This document shows positions 1-10,200 of a DNA stretch of 64,000 nucleotides, one piece after another. The position numbers and the translations under genes were made by a program. Source of the stretch: Metridium senile (Eukaryota; Cnidaria; Anthozoa; Actiniaria; Metridiidae); NCBI GenBank assembly GCA_949775045.1, contig OX459105.1:507638-571637 (forward strand). Direction: 5' to 3'. Positions within the stretch are counted from its first letter, which is position 1; each line of letters starts with the position of its first letter. The notes below the pieces were generated by a model, which was given only the letters and a program-made list of their open reading frames with translations, was not told where the DNA came from and made no database searches.

Positions 1-130
1 AATAACAACAAAAGAACACAATGGAATGCTCAGGGTGCATTAAAGAGTGATATATATATATATACACTGAATTGTTAATGAAAACCACTCTATAAGGAAG
101 ACATGAAAAAGCAGGAATGAAATTGTAAAC
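1..130. repeat. Fragment of a dispersed foldback element (CTH intron 4)
   Basis: The first bases (AACAACAAAAGAACACAATG) recur at about 18203-18222 and, inverted, at about 17731-17755, where they form the terminal inverted repeats of a foldback element. A further shared stretch (GAAAACCACT) follows in both places. This is therefore probably a truncated or edge-clipped copy of that family in an intron. Confidence 0.45.
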
Positions 131-176
131 CAAGACGAAATTTTCAGCAAGAAAGAAAGACATTGTCTTGTTTTAC

Positions 177-2276
177 CTTAGTGTTTGGTTTGATTGCTTT
201 CTTCACATTCTCAAGATCAGTAAAGTCATTAAGTGACACTTCTATCCCCATGGAGGCTGACATGATTCTGTTAAAGTAACGGTTTGTACCTGTAAACATT
301 GAACATTAATATTAAATGATAAAACAAAATTGATTGAATAGAATGAGGAAGCTAATATAAACGAGACCAAATGATGAAGGACTAAAAACAAAACAGTTTT
401 CAGAAAATAAGGAAGAGAAGTTTTAAGGAAAAGTCAAGTAAGGAAATCATGTCCTGAAAAAAAGAAAAAAATCTAAGAAGTACAGAAAGAAAATATATTT
501 TATCAAAGCAATATAAACATTCACTTGTGTCTATATTATATTTTACTGTGATATAAACATTCTGGAAGCTGTACATACTGGGCATTTTGTGTATCATTTT
601 GTAATTTGACTTATAAATACATGTACATAAAACAATGCATTCCATGTACAAAAGGGTAAATGATTTAAATACCTCCATAAACATCATCAACGCAAGCAAC
701 ATGATCACCAGTCTTCATTAAATGTGCAACAAGCATTGTTGCCGACAACCCTGATGCTGTTGAAATAGCTGGAAAACACATGAAATATATTATTATGAAT
801 AACAATAATTAATATGAAAAAGGTGTTAATAGAGATTATGATAAAGATTATTATCATGATGATGATAGGGATGATGATGATGCTGAATTAGGATGATGAT
901 AATGATGATAATCATAACAATGATAATAATAATGATGACATAATAATGATGACAATAATGATAATGATGATGATGACAATGATGATGATAATGATGATGA
1001 CGACAATGATGATGATGACAATTTATCAATTTCATTATTTACCATATTTAGCGCCTTCTAAACCAGCCACACATTTTTCAAAGCACTGCCTCGTGGGGTT
1101 ACCAGATCTTGAATACTCAAAACCCTGTGCACATAAAAAAACACATAATTATATACCCATAATTCCTTTCCATCTTTTAATGACGTATCGCCTTGGACAA
1201 CCTTTTTGAAATTGGTGTATGCCTATAATTCCTTTCCATCTTGGAATGGCCTTTCGCCTTGGACAACCTTTTTGAAATTGGTGTATGCCTATAATTCCTT
1301 TCCATCTTGGAATGGCCTTTCGCCTTGGACAACCTTTTTGAAATCGGTGTATGCCTATAATTCCTTTCCTTCTTGGAATGACCTATCATCTTGGACAACC
1401 TTTTTAAAATAGGTGTATGCCTATATTTCCTTTCCATCTTGGAATGACCCATCGTCTTGGACAACCTTTTTGAAATAGGTGTATACCCATAATTCCTTTC
1501 TGGCTTGGAAAATGACCTATCGCCACGGACAACCTTTTTGAAATAGGTGTATGCCTATAATTTTTGTTTTTGCCAAGAGCTGTGACTTGAATCCATTGTT
1601 TGAAAACATTTGAATATAACTATAATAACAACTGTTCGATTTCTTGAGGAAAGCGAAAACTAATATTTTAGAATTTTTTAAGCAAAGTAAAAAAAAAAAA
1701 ATAAGTAACAATATTATACTTAATTTTAACTAAATTAAATCTTATATTAAAAGCTAATAAAATAAGTTGATTCGTTCCATCGTCAAAGTTAAAAGAGTTA
1801 AGATTATCTCCCATCGCACTAAAAGATTTCCACAAAAGAACAATAAACGATTTCTAAAATGTCTGGGCCGCCCACGGCTTTGATTCCACCGTAAAAATTG
1901 TAGTCTTTTCTTGTTTCTATAAATTGAATTACGTAGACTCAGTGTCCGATACATGGAGGCGAAGGAAAAGATATTACAAAAATTCTATAATTAATACAAT
2001 AAAGTCAATAGAGACTTATTACAGATACTGACAATCTTTTAAGTGGCTGTCTGATGGACACGTATTAGCTTACAGTGTCACTGCGTTGCGTAATTATGAA
2101 CTCTCTTATCTATTTACCCTGTGTTGTCCTGGGCCATCTTGTTTGAATGTTGTAGACAAAGATATTGGAGGAACTACAGCACGTGAGCTCCACAGTTCAG
2201 GCTCTTGACCTTCATGGATGGCGATTGTTCCAAAATGTGCGAACGGAGGGAGGGCTTTAGGAGTATTGTCCGCCAT
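177..2276 (-). CDS. CTH: Cystathionine gamma-lyase, N-terminal four coding exons (partial)
   Basis: PLP-dependent transsulfuration enzyme that cleaves cystathionine to cysteine, 2-oxobutyrate and ammonia; it is cytosolic and also makes H2S. Coding exons on the minus strand: 2276-2118, 1124-1043, 768-673 and 289-177. All junctions are GT-AG and the phases agree, giving the first 150 residues. Recognisable blocks are SRAVVPPISLSTTFKQ in exon 1, FEYSRSGNPTR in exon 2, ASGLSATM and DDVYGG in exon 3, and GTNRYF in exon 4, all in the order of animal CTH. The start is the ATG at 2276 (ATGGCGGAC context); an in-frame upstream ATG at 2327 adds only unconserved residues. The PLP-binding lysine and the C-terminal domain lie to the left of the window. 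Cystathionine gamma-synthase relatives share the fold, but similarity to animal CTH is closer. Divergent from PIGQ across 336 bp. Confidence 0.9.
842..1021. repeat. (GAT)n-rich microsatellite, CTH intron 2
   Basis: Imperfect GAT/AAT trinucleotide tract filling most of the intron between CTH exons 2 and 3. The histidine-, serine- or methionine-rich open frames across it are simple-repeat artefacts. Confidence 0.9.
1150..1560. repeat. 66-bp minisatellite array, locus A (CTH intron 1)
   Basis: About six tandem copies of a 66-bp unit containing CCTTTCCATCTTGGAATGAC and CTTTTTGAAATAGGTGTATG. Because 66 is a multiple of 3, the array stays open on the minus strand and appears to encode a 22-residue repeat ([16 protein letters not shown]...). 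The same unit occurs at four other loci: 7755-8245, 43485-43715, 45186-45415 and 51020-51250. Here it sits just inside the first CTH intron, 26 bp upstream of exon 2. Confidence 0.9.
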
Positions 2277-2612
2277 GTTTCTGAGGTCGAGACGTCGAGA
2301 AAGAACTTTTACACACAGGAAGCCCAAATTTTGAAAAATTAGTTTTATAAGAATTAATTATTTTGTTTATTTTTTGTACTAAAAATACATCGAACATAAA
2401 TTTTTATATAATTTACTCATTAATGGTTGTGTTTTATTATATAAGTTTCCAAACTAAATTTATGGCTTGAAATTTATAGAAATATGCTTCGTTGGTCTTC
2501 CTGTGTTATTTCGAAGAAGCCATTCCAAAATGGCGGATGTAAGGCTAAAATTTTACCTCCAACTTAATTCTCAAATTTTGCTGCGTTTCTAAGACTCTAG
2601 AGAGCTATAAAC
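2277..2612. promoter_or_regulatory. Divergent CTH / PIGQ promoter region
   Basis: The 336 bp between the two start codons should carry both 5' ends. Visible elements: an ETS-like ACACAGGAAGCCC at about 2314-2326 and a YY1-like CAAAATGGCGG at about 2526-2536, which also forms the start of an upstream ORF for PIGQ. An AT-rich stretch with no TATA box at an obvious position lies between. The regulatory role is inferred from position only. Confidence 0.6.
2530..2592 (+). promoter_or_regulatory. Upstream ORF in the PIGQ leader
   Basis: ATGGCGGATG opens a 20-codon ORF that stops at 2590-2592, 20 bp before the PIGQ ATG. If transcription starts upstream of 2530, this uORF would be scanned first and could reduce PIGQ translation. 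The ATG is embedded in a YY1-like motif, so transcription could also start on top of it and leave a very short leader. Confidence 0.45.
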
Positions 2613-5600
2613 ATGTATATTATATTCCCAAACGACTGCCTTACTAGTGCAAGTGGATTTATTGTTGGTAAACGAGACGAAACGACAAAAATTATCTGCA
2701 TTGTGAACATCGTTCCAGCTGATCTGACAGCTTCCCTCCCAGCTTTTCTAGACGCCATCTGTAAAGAAACCGAGAGCTCTATTCTTGGTTATTGGTGTGG
2801 CTATGATTTCATCTCGCTACCAACAGATAGACATTTCAATCTGGTTCTTTTACAACGTCAAAGAAGAGGAATTCCTAAAGTTTTATCATCAAAAGAAGAT
2901 GACTTTGTAATCATCTTCTATAATAACTTGTGTTCGTACTCCTTTTTGACGACAACTGCCTTGGTTCTGCGATCGTCTGCTTTAGACGTGGAACTAGATG
3001 TTTCTCAAGCAAGAAGTGTGTGTTCTAACTTTCCACCTTTGCAAAGGATAAATGCAGAATCGCACACTGATGAAGTTTTAACACATGTGAATAATACGAT
3101 GGCTGCGAGGTCTAAAATGTATTCCATACTTTATCCAAAGAGAACAAGAATTCTCAATGGTCTTGCTGAAACTGCAAATCATATTTCTATGCTCCCACGT
3201 CTTTTTCTAAATATTCTGATCTCAATTAGTAGCTTTTTATTATGGTTTTTCAATCTTAGCATGTTTCAATGGAAAGCTGTCAGTTTTCTGACGTCACTTC
3301 CGGTCTTTTTAATCCAGTTTTCAGTAAGACTGTCGCAGTTTAAATTTCTTGGAAAGTACACAGGAAGCCCACAACTTGGAATTCAACAATCTACCAATCA
3401 AGAATCAAATGTTAAAAAAAATGATTTGCACGAAAAACAAAGAATATTCATTTTAAAAGGCAATGTTCTTGCGACAATCATTTTAGATGTTTTATTAGGC
3501 ATTTTGCTAGTTGACTTTATATCATCGTCAACTTTAATTACTGCCTTCGCAAATAATCTGGTTAATTATACCGACTCAGCTGCACAGTTATTGACGCAGC
3601 TTATAAACTGGCTTATGGGCGTGCCGGGAGGACTGAAGCTCAACAAAACATTGACAAATTTTCTGGGAAAGTTTTTCCTTTATCATATATATCTTTGGCA
3701 GACGTATTTACAAGTTATTCAGCCATACCTAAAACCCGTTTTACAGGTTTGCATCATGTCAGGGTATCTGGGAATGACGTTCCTGATCAGCATGGCATCA
3801 GACATCTTCTCGTTGCTTACATTACATATCTATTTCTTTTATGTGTATGCTGCAAGGGTGTATAGTTTGCAGATTTATGCTATTTTGTCACTAGCAAGGT
3901 TATTTACAGGTTGGTATGATAAAGATGATGTTGATTATGATGAGGATATAGTGGTGATGGTGTAATTCATCAAAAACAAGTATGGGTATTTGATCAGGGG
4001 ATTAAAACACCGTGAAACAGGCGGATATGATGATAATGTTGTTTATAATGAGGATATAATCATTGATGATGATGTAATAGATCAAAGATGAGTATTTGGA
4101 ATGAGTATTTGCATGTTCAGAGGATCCAAACACTGAGAAACGGATGAAATTATAAGGCTGTAGGCTAAGTGCTTTCATCGGTTTTGAGGTGTTTCGAATG
4201 GTTGATCTGATTGACGCCTCAGTCTTGTTATAATTCATTTGTTTTTAAATCTCCTGAGACTAAAACATAAAAATTTAGTGTCTTGATCAGTGTTTGATCG
4301 ATTATCAAGACCAATGCATGTGAATGAAATGCAAAGTTTCTATTGGCCCCTGAGATCATGAATTATTAATGAGTTTTAGAAGATAGTGATGATGACAAAC
4401 GTGTGTACTAGATAATAGTGACAATGCTGAGGACAATACATGTATGATACAATAGACCTTTTCACAGTTTCTTTCAATGACCACGAATAATAGTTCAAAG
4501 TCGAGGTTCGAGTTGCAACAAATTAGCAAAACTATAATAATTTATCATGTGCAGCAACTCGACCCTCGACTTGGAACTATCATTTGTGGTCATGCACTGA
4601 ACAGAACTGTGATAAGAACAATTAGGAGTGATGCTATATATTAATTATGATAATGATAACTACAGCTACCATAATAAAGTTCTACAATTTCTTTTTTCTT
4701 CTTCTCTTTCTTAGGCAAAAAGTGGAATGTTCTAAGGAACCGTGTTGATAGCCTTCCTTATGATGTAGACAGACTATTCATCGGTACTCTTCTCTTCACA
4801 ATATTGCTATTTCTTCTACCAACCACAGCTTTGTTTTACGTTGTCTTTACAACACTTAGACTTCTAGTCCTTGTCTTCAAATCCTTTCTTTCTACGGCAA
4901 CTCACGTCCTTAACAAGGCACCTCTATTTGGGCTGGTATTGATGATAGTTAAGCCTGCTATGTTACCAGGTAAAATTGCTAAGATAGAGAAATAAAAGGA
5001 ATGTTTTACAGGATTCACACGTAATTGTTTTTTTAACATGACAATTTGACTGCATCTGTGGCAGTTTTCATCAGGATGGAGAGCTCAGAAGCGTGACATG
5101 GTTTTAAGCTGGCTCAAGTGTCACGCTTCTAAACACTTCATTCTGATGTAGACTGCCATAGATCCTGTCGAAATGTCATGTTAAAAAAAAACATTTACGT
5201 GTGAAAACTGTAAAACATTCCTTTTATTATGAACTCCTCATGAGAAAGCCTCAGTCTGCTAAGATAGAAAAAATGTTTGAATGGCCGGGGAATAAGAGGA
5301 CTGGAAGGAGATAATTGTGGTCTTGTAAATAACATTGTTTTCTCTGTAGAAATTATTATTGACATCAGAAAGATCGTCATCATCCATTCTTAATAGCATC
5401 ATCATCATCACCTATTATCACACCACTGTTGCCATCACCATCATGGTCAATCATTCATTGATTATTAGCATCATCATCATCATTATCACAATCACTGTTG
5501 TCATCATCATCATCATGTAATGTTTTTTCTATCACTTGTTTAATAGGTGGTCTGCACATTGAGATCAACGAGCCATCTACCAATGATAACACCAATCTCC

Positions 5601-5797
5601 CATCTCCACGCCTACCCCCAGAGGTCAAGACTTTGTGCATCAAGCTGTTCAACAAGTCATTATCAGTGTCACAGCTTCTTGATTGGTCAATTAGTTCAGG
5701 TCATGTGATTAGTGCAAAGCAGGATACGTGGGGCGCATTTGTAGGAAAGTTGTTACGTGGTCAGCTGGTTTACCCATGGATTGAAAGAAATGAGTAA
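2613..5797 (+). CDS. PIGQ: Phosphatidylinositol N-acetylglucosaminyltransferase subunit Q
   Basis: Gpi1/PIG-Q subunit of the ER-membrane GPI-GnT complex, which transfers GlcNAc to phosphatidylinositol in the first step of GPI-anchor synthesis; PIG-Q stabilises the complex around PIG-A. Exons: 2613-3909, 4715-4969 and 5547-5797. Phases match and total 1803 nt (600 aa plus stop). Diagnostic blocks are GVPGGLKLN and FFLYHIYLW (exon 1), KKWNVLRNRVDS and FIGTLLFTILLFLLPTTAL (exon 2), and WGAFVGKLLRGQLVYPW at the C-terminus (exon 3). Several hydrophobic segments follow residue ~190. Reading through the exon 1 donor would replace the conserved KKWNVLR with an acidic tail, which supports splicing at 3909. 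It is slightly shorter than I recall for vertebrate PIGQ. Divergent from CTH, convergent with REXO1. Confidence 0.95.
4463..4612. mobile_element. Foldback/MITE in PIGQ intron 1
   Basis: Terminal inverted repeats of about 50 bp: the left arm begins CACAGTTTCTTTCAATGACC and contains AAAGTCGAGGTTCGAGTTGC. The right arm is its imperfect reverse complement and ends GAACAGAACTGTG. A short AT-rich centre separates them, and no ORF is present. Confidence 0.65.
4991..5230. mobile_element. Foldback/MITE in PIGQ intron 2
   Basis: About 240 bp with inverted termini AATAAAAGGAATGTTTTACA and its complement, extending into matching ACACGTAA and TTTTTTTAACATGACA blocks. A second internal inverted pair (AGCGTGACA / TGTCACGCT) lies near the centre. 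It begins 21 bp after the exon 2 donor. Confidence 0.7.
5397..5519. repeat. (ATC)n microsatellite, PIGQ intron 2
   Basis: Imperfect ATC tract just upstream of the exon 3 acceptor. The aspartate- or serine-rich frames here are simple-sequence artefacts. Confidence 0.85.
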
Positions 5798-5855
5798 ATG
5801 AGCACTAAAACACCATTTTAAAAACGGAAATTCAGCTGTATCAGACATGATATAA

Positions 5856-6060
5856 TAGACTGCAAGCAGTCCCTACTTTTCCCTCCGGATTCAGAAAATT
5901 TTAACTTGATTGGGGGAGAGTTGGGGAGGAGGCGAGAGGAAAAGTCGCTCCTCCCACTTTTTGCCCCCAATCCCCGCTCGTCCTTGTTTGATTTAAATGC
6001 TCATTTTTCTCTTGTTTTCCTCGGAATCTGGAGGGAAAAGAAGCGACTCTTCACAGTCTA
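5856..6060. mobile_element. MITE family 1, copy 1
   Basis: A 205-bp element with inverted termini: left TAGACTGCAAGCAGTCCC then TTTTCCCTCCGGATTC; right GAATCTGGAGGGAAAAG ... CAGTCTA. A second copy in the opposite orientation lies at 50712-50893 with the same termini and the same internal TTTAAATGCTCATTTTTCTC block. No coding potential. Confidence 0.8.
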
Positions 6061-6114
6061 TAATATAATAGCCTGAAAAACGGGCGTTCTTTTGGGTTTT
6101 GGGTAAAAATAGGA

Positions 6115-6216
6115 TTTTGGGGTTCCTGTGTTGTCTTGATACCCTTCTTCTTCTCTTCCTTTCACCCTCCCCTTGGCTTCCTTTTTGCTCGATCGTTCAA
6201 CACAGGAACCCCAAAA
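6115..6216. repeat. Inverted repeat with 19-bp arms
   Basis: TTTTGGGGTTCCTGTGTTG at 6115-6133 is the exact reverse complement of the arm at 6198-6216. A pyrimidine-rich loop of about 64 bp separates them. Probably a small foldback element. Confidence 0.7.
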
Positions 6217-6272
6217 CTTTTTTTTTCCATAAAACTCCACAAGAATGCCTGTTCTGCAGTCTATAAATATAT

Positions 6273-6430
6273 ACTAGACGCACTTAGTGCGTTTACTCAG
6301 GCTACATCATAGAGTAGTTGTGGTTTACCTGTGGCATTACGTCATGTGTAATCTCGACACAACGATAGACCCATAGATAGAAAAGGTAAACCTAGACTCA
6401 GGCTCCCCTGCAGGGTAGCCCGAGTAATAA
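6273..6430. mobile_element. MITE family 2, copy 1
   Basis: Begins ACTAGACGCACTTAGTGCGT and ends AAGGTAAACCTAGACTCAGG ... AGCCCGAGTAATAA. The copy at 11848-12047, in the same orientation, shares both ends (ACTAGACGC...GGAGCGT and AAGGTAAACCTATAGTCGGG...). GATAGA runs lie inside both. Confidence 0.65.
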
Positions 6431-6568
6431 GTGAACATTTCCGACACAATGTGCAAACAAGTCTCCAAGAATGTACATTTTAGAAAACCCTACATGCTGA
6501 TTTGTTTGAGAACTTCAAACTATTTTTTAAGAAATAAACATGTTCAAACAGTTTAGTTAATCACCAGG

Positions 6569-7008
6569 GGCCAGTTGTACACATCCTCGGGAACCCACGG
6601 GTAATCTTCTGTCGCTCGTTTATCGCTCCCAGAATAAATACCCCTGGGAACGTAGTCTGTTGGAGCTTGTTCCGGAAGTCAAAATTCAGCTCTTTCCTGA
6701 TTGGTCGACCTTATTACGTCGACCAATGAAAATCAAGATAACCATTCAAAGAAAGTTGTTAAATAAGTTTGAATTTTGACTTCTGGAACAAGCTCCAACA
6801 GACTATGTTCCCAGGGGTATTTATTCTGGGAGCGAGAAACGAGCGACAGAAGATTACCCATGGGTTCCCGAGGATGAGTTGTACAAAGCCTGGATAAAGT
6901 TATCCACTGGATAAGAGTTATCCAGTGTATAGAATTTTTATAGGTTTTATCCATTGATTGTGAATTTATCCGTTGGATAGCGCTATTCAGGCTTCGTACA
7001 ACCGGTCC
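6569..7008. mobile_element. Host MITE containing a nested element
   Basis: The outer element has inverted ends GGCCAGTTGTACA|AAGCCTGGATAAA on the left (split by the nested insertion) and GGATAGCGCTATTCAGGCTT then CGTACAACCGGTCCC on the right. Internally it carries repeated TTATCCACTGGATAA-type palindromes. It is interrupted at 6582-6876 by another element. Confidence 0.7.
6582..6876. mobile_element. Nested foldback transposon with 9-bp target-site duplication
   Basis: A near-complete hairpin of 295 bp. Left end CATCCTCGGGAACCCACGGG, right end CCCATGGGTTCCCGAGGATG; arms are over 100 bp and meet near 6704-6725 at paired GGTCGACC motifs. The 9-mer AGTTGTACA flanks it on both sides (6573-6581 and 6877-6885), and removing the element plus one copy restores the terminal repeat of the surrounding MITE. 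A 9-bp TSD with long TIRs fits a Mutator-like non-autonomous element; that class assignment is inference. Confidence 0.8.
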
Positions 7009-7217
7009 CATATAATTAATTTTATGCTGCCAGTTTTGACTTAAATATTTTGAAAAAATAAACCAAAATTTTCACCTCATTTTATGTTTGCATTTTACTA
7101 GGATATTTATTTAATAACACAACATTTTATAACATAATATCAATATTGTATGCACTATAATACTAAATATATTACTTTTATACTGTAGAAAAATTATAAT
7201 AAACTTTTATTTTCTTG

Positions 7218-10200
7218 CTATCTTTTGGGTTTTGGTTTCTTTTTTAAATCTTCTTTGACTTTGAAGAGCATGAGTTCTAGACTTGCCTTGGCATCCTCAT
7301 AACTGTCATGTCCTTCCTCTGTACAAGACAAAATAAATAACACTAGTTTAGCCGCTAGTCATTGTACATTTTCACTCCAATTGTTGCCTTAGAAACACTG
7401 ACGCAGTCCACACTAGTTTAACCGCTAGTTATCGTACATTTTTACTCCAATTGTTTCCTTAGAAACACTGACGCAGTCCACACTAGTTTAACCGCTAGTT
7501 ATCATAAAGTCTATTTCAAGAAACACAGACACAGTGCACACTCAATGCACAATCAATTTTTCTATATAATATATCTTATTTCCCTACCATTGTTTTGGAT
7601 AATTTTCTTTACAAATTCGGCCATCAGTGTACGCAATGCTCGCTTGTATGGTGGCCCAAGACGATGGGGGAACACAACTGAGGTATCTACTACAGTACTA
7701 TGGACAAGCTGAAAAACAACATCAATAACAGCTACATGTATATGAAATATGGTCATTACAGAAAGGAATTATAGGCATACACCTATTTCAAAAAGGTTGT
7801 CCAAGGTGATAGGTCATTCCAAGATGGAAAGGAATTATAGGCATACACCTATTTCAAAAAGGTTGTCCAAGGCGATAGGTCATTCCAAGATGGAAAGGAA
7901 TTATAGGCATACACCTATTTCAAAAAGGTTGTCCAAGGCAATAGGTCATTCCAAGATGGAAAGGAATTATAGGCATACACCTATTTCAAAAAGGTTGTCC
8001 AAGGCAATAGGTCATTCTAAGATGGAAAGGAATTATAGGCATACACCTATTTCAAAAAGGTTGTCCAAGGCGATAGGTCATTCTAAGATAGAAAGGAATT
8101 ATAGGCATACACCTATTTTAAAAAGGTTGTCCAAGGCGATAGGTCATTCAAAGATGGAAAGGAATTGTAGGCATACATCTATTTCAAAAAGGTTGTCCAA
8201 AGCGATAGGTCATAACAAGATGGAAAGGAATTATAGGCATACAAAAGTACATACATACCTTTAGAGATAGTAAGTCACTCTCTAAACTGTGTCCAACAAG
8301 GATGGAATCTTTGCTTATCATACTCAAAAGGACAGCTTGAACTTCTCGAATACTAGTCTTAACACCACGGAGACATTCCTGAGTAACACCACTGAACCTG
8401 GAAAAGATAATGATGATAATTGTCAAGATGATGATGTGGTGATAATAATGCTGATGTTTGTGATGATGATGAGGATGATTACATGATACTAGTAATAGTG
8501 GTGAATGGCTGAAGATGGTGAAGATGGTGACTGACAACAATATAATGATGATAATGGTGATATTTGATAATGTATGGTTATGATTGTGGGGGGTAATGAT
8601 TATGATGGTAATAGCGCAGCGCATTAATGATGTCACAAAAATGGAGACAAAGGCCTAACTCGGACAAACAAACTTTTACTTAACTTTCAGCAGACTATTT
8701 TCAATACCGTTCGAAGCAAAACTTTGTTTAATCACGTTGTTATTCTAATTTCAGTAGGAAATGATAAGATCGGTTCATATATTGCTCAACACGGTAAAAC
8801 TGAACACAATGTTTGTCCGAGTCTTGGAGCTATTTTTAGCATTCGTGCGCTGCGCTATTATCACAATGGTAACAATGATGATGATGGTGATGATGACAGT
8901 GATGATGTCAATGTTGTTGACTATGATACTGATGAAAATAAATGATGTTGATAGTGATAATAACAAAAATGGTGATGATGAGAGTCATGATAGTGATAAT
9001 TGTATGCATGTAACCTTGTACCTGGTGTTGTAGTCCAAGATAGGGTTATCTGGTTTAACAAACGTGTCATAGACTTTGTCTAGTTTCCAGTCCACCACGG
9101 TTACACGTGTCAGCTCCAGACCAGCAGTAGTATAGCACTAGTAGAAAAAACAACATTATGTTGTGTAACACATGGAGACCTTATGTAATTTTGATCAGTA
9201 AAAAGCGGAGATGCTTTCTTGTTGCGGAAAAAATTACAATCATTAATAATTATATTAACACATATTTTACAACCAATACTGAGCTCTTCCATGAAGTTCA
9301 CTCATACTCACTAAATAGACTGACACATGATAAACCTTGAATAATTTAACCCATAACTCTGCTCACATGTTTTTTTTAAGATTGAAGAAGATGAACACCA
9401 TTGCTGATTTACAACACACAACTCTACTCACAGGTTGATTTGTGCAGAGGGGGGAGGGGGAGGGGAAAGGGTGGTTAGTAGGGGGAAGGGGTGTCAATGG
9501 GGGGGGGGGGGGAGGGGGGGGGGGCTGGATAGCACTGTCATGTTTACATGTTGATTTTTGCAGAGGGAGGAAAAAAAAGGAAATGTAACATTATTCAACA
9601 TGATAAAAGTAACATAACCCAAGGAACTCTAATTCATTATTATTACCATTTCACAATCCACACCAAAGACTTTCTTCTGGTTTCCAGCCAGCGGACTTAT
9701 AATTGTCGTCATGAACCCATCTGTTGTATTTTTACCTTCACAAACATGGTACTGTATGGAATAAATATAGAGGTTCTACACTTAGCAAGACAAGATGGAA
9801 AACAATAAGGGAGTTGTAATGCATTTTTCATATAATCATAAAACAAGGTGAAAACAAGAGTTGTTTAGTAATACACAAACTTATATGGGAAACAATATTA
9901 TATATTAATATAATTGCATAGCGTGTTTTGTCCTCATTGAATAGAATGATATGCCTAACCAATAACCTTGTCAAAAAACAATTATAAAAATATATGCGTA
10001 AGGTCCAAAAGTTATATCTTTATGCAAGAATACTCAAGGTGGCATGCAACAATAATTTTACAGAAGTGAGAATGCAGTGATGTTGTGATGCCCTCCTTTT
10101 ACAACTAAATCTGCCTACATGTACCCTGCGTTACACTGCGCTAACCTGATGTCTCAACAACATGACTGGAAGTAATCTTCAGAGTAAAAAAAAACAAAAA

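Larger units (their letters stand above)
5798..7217. other. Intergenic region between convergent PIGQ and REXO1
   Basis: No coding exon is seen. The stretch is largely a pile of non-autonomous elements, listed separately, followed by AT-rich DNA at 7010-7217. That AT-rich part should hold the REXO1 3' UTR: on the minus strand AATAAA-type signals occur near 7212-7206 and again near 7112-7107. Confidence 0.7.

Noticed and set aside
3910..3965. PIGQ reading through into an acidic tail ending at 3965
   Set aside because: The conserved KKWNVLR segment and the rest of PIGQ follow in phase after a standard donor at 3910; the tail is GAT-rich intron.
7749..8264. 171-codon repeat protein in the 66-bp array
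   Set aside because: Antisense inside REXO1, bounded by the REXO1 exon 12 splice donor; the same unit occurs as intronic or intergenic DNA elsewhere.
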